From assembly GCA_913777025.1 (NCBI GenBank), contig CAJYQM010000060.1, positions 1-33,274 of the forward strand: a stretch of 33,274 nt of DNA, given 5' to 3'. This document shows, in pieces, positions 26,935 through 33,274 of this stretch. Made by a program: the position numbers and the translations under genes. The stretch comes from an uncultured Massilia sp. Lineage in GTDB: Bacteria; Pseudomonadota; Gammaproteobacteria; Burkholderiales; Burkholderiaceae_D. The notes beneath the pieces are model-generated. The model was not told the DNA's origin and made no database searches. It saw nothing but the letters and a program-made list of their open reading frames with translations. How positions within the stretch are numbered: the stretch's first letter is position 1; each line of letters opens with the position of its first letter.

Positions 26935-27045
26935 AGTGACGCTACTGTAGCAGCTAAACTTCGGGCGGCACAAGTGTGGCACGAGCACAGTTGCCATACG
27001 GAAAACATCACCGTTGTTTATGCGCCTTATGCACTTCGCTATGGT

Positions 27046-28194
27046 TTACGACATGTCCTTGGCCACCCGTTGGACGAATCCGCCGGGCAAACGCTCGAGC
27101 AATCCGTCCAGTTCCAGCAACAGCAGGCGTGTGCTGAGTTCGCCTGGCGTGCCGCCGATCCGGGCCAGCAACGCATCGGGCTCGACCGGATCGTGGCCGA
27201 GCGCGGCCAGCAAGGGATCGTCGCTGGCCTGCGCGGCAGGCGCGGCCGGCGGCGCATGCGCGAGCACCAGCGGCGACACCTGCATCGCCTCCAGCACGTC
27301 CTGTGCCGTATCGACCAGCTTGGCGCCTTCGCGGATCAGTTCATGGCAACCCTTGGACAGGGCGGCATGGATCGAGCCGGGAATCGCGAACACCTCGCGC
27401 CCCTGCTCGGCCGCCTGGCGCGCCGTGATCAGGGAGCCGGACTTGGCCGCCGCCTCAACCACCAGCACGCCGGCGACCAGGCCGCTGATGATCCGGTTGC
27501 GCTTGGGGAAATTACTCGGCAACGGCGGCGTGCCGATCGGATACTCGCTGACGATGCAGCCCGCCTGCCCGATGCGCGCGGCCAGCGCCCGGTTGCGCGC
27601 CGGGTAGATGAGGTCGGGGCCGGTGCCGACCACGGCGATCGTGCCGCCGGGACCGCGCAGCGCCCCTTCGTGTGCGGCCGCGTCGACGCCCAGCGCCAGG
27701 CCGGACACGATGGCCACGCCCGCCATGGACAGGGCTTCGGCAAAGGCTTGCGCATTCGCCTTGCCCTGCGCGCTGGCATTGCGGCTGCCGACGATGGCCA
27801 GCGCGGGCATGTTCAGTGATTCCATGCGCCCATTTATATAGAGCAGTATCGGCGGGTCGTGGATATTGGCCAGCAGCGCCGGGTAGCCGGGCTGCCCGAG
27901 GGCCAGCAGGTGGTGGCCGGGCTCGTCGAGCCAGCGCCGGGTGGCGTCGACCAGGCGCGCGGTGTCGGGAGAAACGGGTTGCCGCAGGGCGCGCGCCTGG
28001 GCCGGGCTGACGTGCGCGCCCAGCGCGCCGACATCGGCATCGAAGATGGCTTCGACGCTCCCGAAAGCGGCCAGCAATGCCGCCGCCGTGCGCGGCCCGA
28101 TGCCGTGCGTGCGTTCCAGGCGCAGCCAGGCCGCCAGCCTGGCCGGCGGCATGGACGCGGAAGCAATGCCGAGATTGGAATCCGTGTCCTGCAC
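27046..28194 (-). CDS. dprA: DNA-processing protein DprA (Smf)
   Basis: Loads RecA onto incoming single-stranded DNA during natural transformation; cytosolic. The 382-residue product has an N-terminal SAM/HhH-like part (about 18-70), a Rossmann-like core with GSRNAS (136-141), SGLALGVD (164-171), FPKRNRIISG (229-238) and KSGSLITA (251-258), and a C-terminal winged-helix domain (about 325-380). All core motifs are intact. Start codon at 28194, with GGAG 9 nt upstream that overlaps the end of the LysM gene. The gap to that gene is 7 bp, so the two are co-transcribed. Confidence 0.96.
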   Translation of the reverse strand: MQDTDSNLGIASASMPPARLAAWLRLERTHGIGPRTAAALLAAFGSVEAIFDADVGALGAHVSPAQARALRQPVSPDTARLVDATRRWLDEPGHHLLALGQPGYPALLANIHDPPILLYINGRMESLNMPALAIVGSRNASAQGKANAQAFAEALSMAGVAIVSGLALGVDAAAHEGALRGPGGTIAVVGTGPDLIYPARNRALAARIGQAGCIVSEYPIGTPPLPSNFPKRNRIISGLVAGVLVVEAAAKSGSLITARQAAEQGREVFAIPGSIHAALSKGCHELIREGAKLVDTAQDVLEAMQVSPLVLAHAPPAAPAAQASDDPLLAALGHDPVEPDALLARIGGTPGELSTRLLLLELDGLLERLPGGFVQRVAKDMS

Positions 28195-28201
28195 GGTAGG
28201 C

Positions 28202-29323
28202 TTACTCCGGTGATTTCACCACGTCGCCGACCTGCACCGGCGCCGTGACTTGCATGACCAGGCCGTACGAAACGCGCCCGAAGACCCGGAAGATGAACAA
28301 ATCGCCGTAGCGCTCTTCCGGGAGCCGCATCTTGTCCGCGCCGATTCCGAGGAAGCCCTTGCTGCCACCCGGATCCTGCACGGTCTGGCCCCGATGATAA
28401 AGCTGCAGCACGGCGCCGACATCGAGTCCGTCAACTGCACCCCGATTGACAGCCACGACCTGGCTCTGGGTCGCGTGGTTGACGCCGGTCGGGACCGCCA
28501 TCACGCGCGCCGTGACCGGCTGCGCCGGCGGATGCGGCACGTAGTTGCGGGCCGGGGCCGGCATCGCCGGCAGCAGGCGGTCGCCCACGGCCATTTCCTG
28601 GACCGAACGGGTGACCGTCATGGTGTGCACGTCCACGCCCGGCCTGGCCTCCGCCACCAGGCGCGCGGCGCCGACGAAGGCGGCTTCATGCGCGATGACC
28701 TTGTTGGTGTCGGGGTCGCGCAATTCCTTGCCCGGACGGAAGACCTGGAAGCTGGTCGCGCCGTGCAGCTCGCCACGCACGTAGATGCGGTCGCCTTCGG
28801 CCAGGTAGACCCGGCCTTCCTGCGACGCGGCGATGCGCGGCATGCCGGCCAGGGCGTCGTCCTCGACCAGCAGCGGCTGGGTCAGGTAAGGCTCGATCAC
28901 GCCGGCCGGGATCGCCGGTATGGCGCCGTCCGCGCCCATGTTGTCGGTGCGCACCTGGGGCGAGAGCCGGGTGAGCGGCGGCAGGCCGGCGTTCGCGTCG
29001 GCCGTGCCCGGCCTGGTCAGGCTGAGGCGGCCATGGACGCGGTCGAAATAGATGACCTGGCCCGGATAGATCCAGTGCGGATTGCGGATCTCGTCGCGGT
29101 TCATGCCCCAGACCTGGGGCCAGCACCATGGATGCTCGAGGAAGGTGCCCGAGATGTCCCACAGGGTGTCGCCCTTGACCACCAGGTGCTGGTCGGGCGC
29201 GTTCGGACGGAAGCTGCAGGTCGGCGCGGCCAGGCCGGGCGCGACTGCGAGGCAGGCCAGGCTGGCGGCGGCAAGGCTGCGGACCAGGAGCGAGCGGGCG
29301 GCGCCTGTGCTAAAATTTTTCAT
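28202..29323 (-). CDS. LysM domain-containing secreted protein
   Basis: A 373-residue exported protein. Residues 1-33 form a signal peptide ending A-P-G-L-A-A. One LysM domain (about 45-93: HLVVKGDTLWDISG, then NPHWIYPGQVIYF) binds peptidoglycan. The remaining 280 residues form a conserved C-terminal region of unknown fold that shows several beta-rich segments (GRVYLAEGDRIYVRG, QSQVVAVNRGAVDGLDVG). This LysM/tail architecture is common next to dprA in betaproteobacteria. The ATG at 29323 begins the signal peptide; the open frame continues 33 codons upstream without a signal-like start. It diverges from def across 246 bp. Confidence 0.93.
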   Translation of the reverse strand: MKNFSTGAARSLLVRSLAAASLACLAVAPGLAAPTCSFRPNAPDQHLVVKGDTLWDISGTFLEHPWCWPQVWGMNRDEIRNPHWIYPGQVIYFDRVHGRLSLTRPGTADANAGLPPLTRLSPQVRTDNMGADGAIPAIPAGVIEPYLTQPLLVEDDALAGMPRIAASQEGRVYLAEGDRIYVRGELHGATSFQVFRPGKELRDPDTNKVIAHEAAFVGAARLVAEARPGVDVHTMTVTRSVQEMAVGDRLLPAMPAPARNYVPHPPAQPVTARVMAVPTGVNHATQSQVVAVNRGAVDGLDVGAVLQLYHRGQTVQDPGGSKGFLGIGADKMRLPEERYGDLFIFRVFGRVSYGLVMQVTAPVQVGDVVKSPE

Positions 29324-29569
29324 TAGAGAGTCCGTAAATGCGGCATGAACAGGATTGCTGCCAGCCACGGCGCAAGAGACAGCACGAGACAGCAAGTGAG
29401 CAAAAAGTCCCTCCGACCGCACGGCATGACGCCGCGGACGACGAAGGGTTGCCTTACTGAATCAAATTCTGCCGAGAAATCCTTGAACTAGCAAGACAAA
29501 CCGCGTCCCTGCCCCGGGTCGGGGTGTTGTGTTTATGCCTGTTCACCTTTAACTAATTAACGAATAACC

Positions 29570-30082
29570 ATGGCCTTACTGAACATTCTCCGCTATCCCG
29601 ACCCGCGCTTGCACAAGGTGGCCAAGCCTGTCACCGAATTCGGCGCGCGCCTCGAACAGCTGGTCGCGGACATGGCCGAGACCATGTACGACGCCCCCGG
29701 CGTGGGCCTGGCCGCAAGCCAGGTCGACGTGCACGAGCGTGTTGTCGTGATCGACGTGAGCGAAACCCACGATGCCCTGATGGTCTTCGTCAACCCGGAA
29801 ATCGTCTGGGCCAGCGAGGAAAAGCAGGTCTACGACGAAGGCTGCCTGTCGGTGCCGGGCGTGTACGACGGCGTCGAGCGTCCGGCGCGCGTGAAGGTGC
29901 GCGCGGTCGACCAGTTCAACAAGCCCTTCGAAGTCGAAGCCGACGGCCTGCTGGCGGTCTGCATCCAGCACGAGATGGACCACCTGATGGGCAAGGTCTT
30001 CGTCGAATACCTGTCGCCGCTCAAGCGCAACCGCATCAAGACCAAGCTGCTCAAGGAAGAGCGCAGCGGACGCCGCGCATGA
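29570..30082 (+). CDS. def: peptide deformylase
   Basis: Removes the N-formyl group from nascent proteins. All three family motifs are present in the 170-residue product: GVGLAASQ (44-51), EGCLS (90-94, metal ligand Cys92) and QHEMDH (133-138; ligands His134 and His138, catalytic Glu135). It opens the def-fmt operon and overlaps fmt by ATGA (30079-30082). No strong Shine-Dalgarno sequence precedes the ATG at 29570. The AT-rich segment just upstream (29545-29569) may hold its promoter but no clear hexamer pair is visible. Confidence 0.98.
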   Translation: MALLNILRYPDPRLHKVAKPVTEFGARLEQLVADMAETMYDAPGVGLAASQVDVHERVVVIDVSETHDALMVFVNPEIVWASEEKQVYDEGCLSVPGVYDGVERPARVKVRAVDQFNKPFEVEADGLLAVCIQHEMDHLMGKVFVEYLSPLKRNRIKTKLLKEERSGRRA

Positions 30083-31029
30083 GGGTCGTCTTTGCCGGCA
30101 CCCCCCAATTCGCAGCCGTCGCGCTGCGCGAGCTGATCGCCGCCGGGTTCACCGTCCCGCTGGTGCTGACCCAGCCCGACCGCCCTGCCGGCCGCGGCAT
30201 GCAGTTGCAGGCGTCCGCCGTCAAGCAGGTGGCGCTGGCGCACGGCATCGAGGTGCTGCAGCCGCTGTCGCTGCGCATGGACGCGAAGGACCCGCAGCGC
30301 GCCGAGGAAGCGAAAGCGGCGCACGAACGCCTGCTGGCCACCGGGTACGACGTCATGGTGGTGGCCGCCTACGGCCTGATCCTGCCGCGCGCCACGCTCG
30401 ACATCAAGCCCTGCATCAATATCCACGGTTCGCTGCTGCCGCGCTGGCGCGGCGCCGCGCCGATCCACCGCGCGATCGAATCGGGCGATGTCGAGACCGG
30501 CGTGACCATCATGGAGATGGAGGAAGGCCTGGACACCGGCCCGATGCTGCTGATGGAGCGCATCGCCATCGAGGACAGCGACACCACCGGCACCCTGCAT
30601 GACAAGCTGGCCGCGCTCGGCGGCCGGATGATCGTCGAGGCGCTGCGCAAGATGGAAGCCGGCGCCCTGCCGGCGGTGCCGCAGCCGGAAGACGGCGTCA
30701 CCTATGCCGCCAAGATCAGCAAGGAAGAAGCGAAGCTGGATTTCGCCATGCCGGCGAAGGTGTTGGCACGCAAGGTGCGCGCCTTCAACCCCTTCCCGGG
30801 GGCACATGGACAGGCGGGTGGCATGACGGTCAAGATCTGGCATGCCCGGGCCGTGGACGGCAAGGGCCAGCCCGGCCAGGTGCTCTCGGCCGATGCCCAG
30901 CAGGGGATCGTGGTGGCGTGCGGCGACGGCGCGCTGCGCCTGACGGAACTGCAGAAACCGGGCGGCAAGCGCCTGGCGGCGGCGGAATTCCTGAAGGGAT
31001 TCAGTCTTGAGGGCGTGCCGTTCGAATAA
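30079..31029 (+). CDS. fmt: methionyl-tRNA formyltransferase
   Basis: Formylates initiator Met-tRNA using 10-formyl-tetrahydrofolate. The 316-residue product has the catalytic set Asn114, His116 and Asp152 within [19 protein letters not shown] and [10 protein letters not shown]. The N-terminal Rossmann-type domain covers about 1-200 and the OB-fold tRNA-binding domain about 205-310. It overlaps def by 4 bp, so the formylation and deformylation enzymes are made together. It ends 27 bp before a REPIN-like element. Confidence 0.98.
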   Translation: MRVVFAGTPQFAAVALRELIAAGFTVPLVLTQPDRPAGRGMQLQASAVKQVALAHGIEVLQPLSLRMDAKDPQRAEEAKAAHERLLATGYDVMVVAAYGLILPRATLDIKPCINIHGSLLPRWRGAAPIHRAIESGDVETGVTIMEMEEGLDTGPMLLMERIAIEDSDTTGTLHDKLAALGGRMIVEALRKMEAGALPAVPQPEDGVTYAAKISKEEAKLDFAMPAKVLARKVRAFNPFPGAHGQAGGMTVKIWHARAVDGKGQPGQVLSADAQQGIVVACGDGALRLTELQKPGGKRLAAAEFLKGFSLEGVPFE

Positions 31030-31056
31030 GACGGACGTTGCGTTTTTGCGTAGTGA

Positions 31057-31172
31057 GTAGGGTGGACAGCTCTGCTGTCCACGCGTTCAACAGGCGGTAG
31101 AGATGCCGTCGAACCTATTCTGCCAATTTCAGCGCCGCTTGAACGCGTGGACGGCACAGCCGTCCACCCTAC
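31057..31172. repeat. REPIN-like inverted pair of REP palindromes
   Basis: Two REP-like hairpins face each other. The left one has the stem GTGGACAGC (31062-31070) / GCTGTCCAC (31074-31082). The right one is the reverse complement with GTGGACGGC (31148-31155 region) / GCCGTCCAC. Inner flanks also match in inverted form (ACGCGTTCAA at 31081-31090 against TTGAACGCGT at 31140-31149). The unit resembles the solitary copy at 17258-17286. It fills most of the 174-bp gap between fmt and the BrnA-type gene. Confidence 0.8.
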
Positions 31173-31203
31173 CTGAGGCACCTGCTGCCTCGATCACTTC
31201 TTG

Positions 31204-31434
31204 TCAGTGCTGCTCGCCCTGGGCACGCACGCGATTGGCTTCCATGTACTCGCGCAGGACCTGGTTGATGCGGGTCTGGTAACCCGGACCGGCCGATTTG
31301 AACCATTCCAGCATGTCCACGTCCAGGCGAATCGTGACGATTTGCTTCACACCCGACGCAGCGTGCTTGGCCGGCGCGCTGTCTTCATTGCGAGCGCTGG
31401 CTTGGTCCCACTCAGGCACATATTCTTTGTTCAT
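31204..31434 (-). CDS. BrnA-type antitoxin-like protein, no toxin partner
   Basis: A 76-residue protein beginning MNKEYVPEWDQAS. The C-terminal half VKQIVTIRLDVDMLEWFKS, then GYQTRINQVLREYMEA, is the ribbon-helix-helix pattern of BrnA (DUF4415) antitoxins. In complete systems brnT lies directly upstream; here 332 bp upstream contain no BrnT-like frame. GGGAAG lies 8 nt before the ATG at 31434, favouring it over in-frame ATGs at 31449 and 31464. It may be a free-standing DNA-binding regulator or the rest of a lost toxin-antitoxin pair. Confidence 0.85.
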   Translation of the reverse strand: MNKEYVPEWDQASARNEDSAPAKHAASGVKQIVTIRLDVDMLEWFKSAGPGYQTRINQVLREYMEANRVRAQGEQH

Positions 31435-31766
31435 GACAATTCTTCCCATTAAGCGGCGGAGCAACGGGTCCGCGCATACCGTTGATTTGGACTAGGGACC
31501 GCGCTTCAGGCGGTTCCATGGGGTTAATTGTCACCGCTGTATGTATCCGGGAAATTGCTGTTTTGCCGCAATTTGTATCCGTATGTAACAGTCGCCGCCT
31601 CGCAATGGTGCAAAAAACATATCGACGCGCTGACTTCGCGCTACTTTGATGCATCATGCATTGGCGGCCCGCCGTCGGGACAAACTCTCCAGTAACGGTA
31701 TAATCGAAGACCCGCCTCACAGTAATCAGCCCGCCGGCCTTGAACCGGCCTCAGGAAAACATAACG
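31435..31766. other. Intergenic region between the BrnA-like gene and metH
   Basis: 332 bp without a supported gene. It holds a perfect TATAAT at 31699-31704 for metH and a 62-nt leader with a short hairpin (GCCGG 31733-31737 / CCGGC 31745-31749). No BrnT-like frame, tRNA or long repeat is visible. The left part is relatively AT-rich and presumably also contains the promoter of the BrnA-like gene, which I cannot pinpoint. Confidence 0.6.
31699..31704 (+). promoter_or_regulatory. -10 element of the probable metH promoter
   Basis: Perfect TATAAT. A weak -35 candidate GGGACA (31677-31682) stands 16 bp upstream. The leader would be about 55-60 nt, and AGGA lies 9-10 nt before the metH ATG. Confidence 0.5.
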
Positions 31767-33274
31767 ATGACCACCGCCCGCCCCGCCATGTCCCCCGCCG
31801 ACACCCAGCTGCGCGAGATCCTCGCGCGCCGCATCATGATCCTCGATGGCGCGATGGGCACGATCATCCAGCAGTACAAACTCGACGAAGCGGCCTACCG
31901 CGGCGAACGCTTCGCGGATTTCTCGGCCCCGGTCGGCAGCGGTGCACGTGAGCTCTTCGTCAAGGGTAACAACGAGCTGCTGAACCTGACCCGCCCGGAC
32001 GTGATCCAGGAAATCCACGAGCGCTACCTGGCGGCCGGCGCCGACATCATCGAGACCAACACCTTCGGCGCGACCAGCATCGCCCAGGACGACTACCACA
32101 TGGCGCACCTGGTCTACGAGATGAACGTGCAAGCCGCGCAGCTGGCGCGCGCCGCCTGCGCCAAATATTCGACGCCGGACAAGCCGCGCTTCGCCGCCGG
32201 CGCGCTGGGCCCGACGCCGAAGACCGCTTCCATTTCCCCGGACGTGAACGACCCGGCCGCGCGCAACGTGACCTTCGACCAGCTGGTCACCTCTTATTAT
32301 GAACAGCTCCGCGGCCTGGTCGACGGCGGCGCCGACCTGCTGCTGGTCGAGACCATCTTCGACACGCTGAACTGCAAGGCGGCGCTGTTCGCGATCGACC
32401 AGTACTTCGACGAGCATCCCGATACCCCTCGCCTGCCGCTGATGATCTCCGGTACCGTCACCGACGCCTCCGGCCGCATCCTGTCCGGCCAGACCGTGCC
32501 GGCGTTCTGGAATTCGGTGCGCCACGCGAAGCCGCTGACCATCGGCCTGAACTGCGCACTCGGCGCCGCCCTGATGCGCCCGTATGCGCAGGAACTCTCG
32601 CAGATCGCCGACACCTACGTCTGCATCTACCCGAACGCCGGCCTGCCCAACCCGATGAGCGACACCGGCTTCGACGAGCTGCCGGCCGACACCTCGAACC
32701 TGCTGAAGGAATTCGCCGAGGCCGGCTTCATCAACGTGGCCGGCGGCTGCTGCGGCACCACCCCGGAACACATCCAGGCCATCGCCGAGACCATGGCGAA
32801 GGCCACCCCGCGCACCGTGCCGGACGTGCCGGTGGCCCTGCGCCTGTCCGGCCTGGAGCCCTTCACCGTCGACGACAACTCGCTGTTCGTGAACGTCGGC
32901 GAGCGCACCAACGTGACCGGCTCCAAGGCGTTTGCCCGCATGATCCTGAACGAGCAGTTCGACGAGGCGCTGTCGGTCGCGCGCCAGCAGGTCGAAAACG
33001 GCGCGCAGGTCATCGACATCAACATGGACGAAGCGATGCTCGATTCCATGGCCGCCATGACGCGCTTCCTGAACCTGATCGCGTCCGAACCGGACATCTC
33101 GCGCGTGCCGATCATGATCGACTCCTCGAAATGGAGCGTGATCGAGGCCGGCCTGAAATGCGTGCAGGGCAAGGCCATCGTCAACTCGATCTCCATGAAG
33201 GAGGGCGAGGCGCAGTTCCTAAGCCAAGCCCGTCTCTGCCGGCTCTACGGCGCGGCGGTCGTCGTCATGGCCTT
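31767..33274 (+). CDS. metH: cobalamin-dependent methionine synthase, N-terminal part (cut by window edge)
   Basis: The first 502 codons are in the window and remain open to the right edge. MetH transfers methyl from methyltetrahydrofolate to homocysteine through cobalamin. The homocysteine-binding domain (about 20-340) starts with ILDGAMGT and has the three zinc ligands: Cys263 (GLNCALGA), Cys328 and Cys329 (GGCCGTT). The pterin-binding domain follows in the same frame from about residue 370 ([28 protein letters not shown]). Many Burkholderiales split the homocysteine domain into a separate gene; here it is joined. The ATG at 31767 follows AGGA and precedes a short non-conserved lead. Confidence 0.97.
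   Translation, partial: MTTARPAMSPADTQLREILARRIMILDGAMGTIIQQYKLDEAAYRGERFADFSAPVGSGARELFVKGNNELLNLTRPDVIQEIHERYLAAGADIIETNTFGATSIAQDDYHMAHLVYEMNVQAAQLARAACAKYSTPDKPRFAAGALGPTPKTASISPDVNDPAARNVTFDQLVTSYYEQLRGLVDGGADLLLVETIFDTLNCKAALFAIDQYFDEHPDTPRLPLMISGTVTDASGRILSGQTVPAFWNSVRHAKPLTIGLNCALGAALMRPYAQELSQIADTYVCIYPNAGLPNPMSDTGFDELPADTSNLLKEFAEAGFINVAGGCCGTTPEHIQAIAETMAKATPRTVPDVPVALRLSGLEPFTVDDNSLFVNVGERTNVTGSKAFARMILNEQFDEALSVARQQVENGAQVIDINMDEAMLDSMAAMTRFLNLIASEPDISRVPIMIDSSKWSVIEAGLKCVQGKAIVNSISMKEGEAQFLSQARLCRLYGAAVVVMA

Noticed and set aside
29340-29440. tRNA-like segment upstream of the LysM gene
   Set aside because: The translated minus strand recalls a tRNA T-arm, but there is no TTCGAAT-type loop, no cloverleaf and no CCA end.
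31412-31720. 102-codon frame upstream of the BrnA-like gene as a BrnT toxin
   Set aside because: Its sequence shows no BrnT features and it overlaps the antitoxin gene in another frame.
31705-31766. SAH riboswitch in the metH leader
   Set aside because: SAH riboswitches are common before metH in betaproteobacteria, but the leader after TATAAT is only about 60 nt and lacks the conserved GAGGAGCG-type core; only a short GCCGG/CCGGC hairpin is present.

Overview
The window is high-GC DNA, read here from gene content and order as a chromosomal segment of a betaproteobacterium of order Burkholderiales, most likely family Oxalobacteraceae (Massilia/Janthinobacterium type). Supports are the housekeeping order dtd-tyrS / M23 peptidase / anmK / erpA / bactofilin / argC / rpsI-rplM, a Coq7-type ubiquinone hydroxylase, and the block LysM - dprA - smg - topB lying back to back with def-fmt. 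The placement is inference from gene families; no database search was possible.

Left third (1-13400): cell-wall, translation and iron-sulfur housekeeping genes. dtd-tyrS run leftward. A membrane-anchored M23 endopeptidase and the muropeptide-recycling kinase AnmK run rightward. erpA, a bactofilin, argC and rplM-rpsI run leftward. Two small accessory blocks lie inside this order: an isochorismatase-like hydrolase overlapping a GlxA-type AraC regulator (4193-5760), and an SDR / LysR / MFS / SDR group (8251-12189). The LysR and MFS genes diverge from an AT-rich intergenic region holding a perfect 16-bp palindrome.

Middle (13400-23440): two export-plus-peptidase modules. The first is a secreted S33-type alpha/beta-hydrolase followed by a NatA/NatB-type ABC-2 exporter. 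The second is an ABC ATPase 4 bp upstream of a 1205-residue protein that joins two ABC-2 permease halves to a C-terminal M1-type zinc aminopeptidase domain. Between them lie an OsmC-family gene, coq7 and a gene I cannot assign. A solitary antitoxin-like gene with its own promoter and terminator closes the region.

Right third (23440-33274): topB, smg, dprA and a LysM protein run leftward, and def-fmt run rightward. A REPIN-like inverted repeat pair is followed by a solitary BrnA-type antitoxin gene. The 5' part of a full-type metH runs off the right edge.

The least routine items are the twin-permease/M1 fusion with its partner ATPase, the second exporter-peptidase module beside it, the two antitoxin-like genes without toxins, the REP/REPIN elements and several perfect palindromes in regulatory positions. 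I see no CRISPR array, rRNA, tRNA, prophage or transposase gene.
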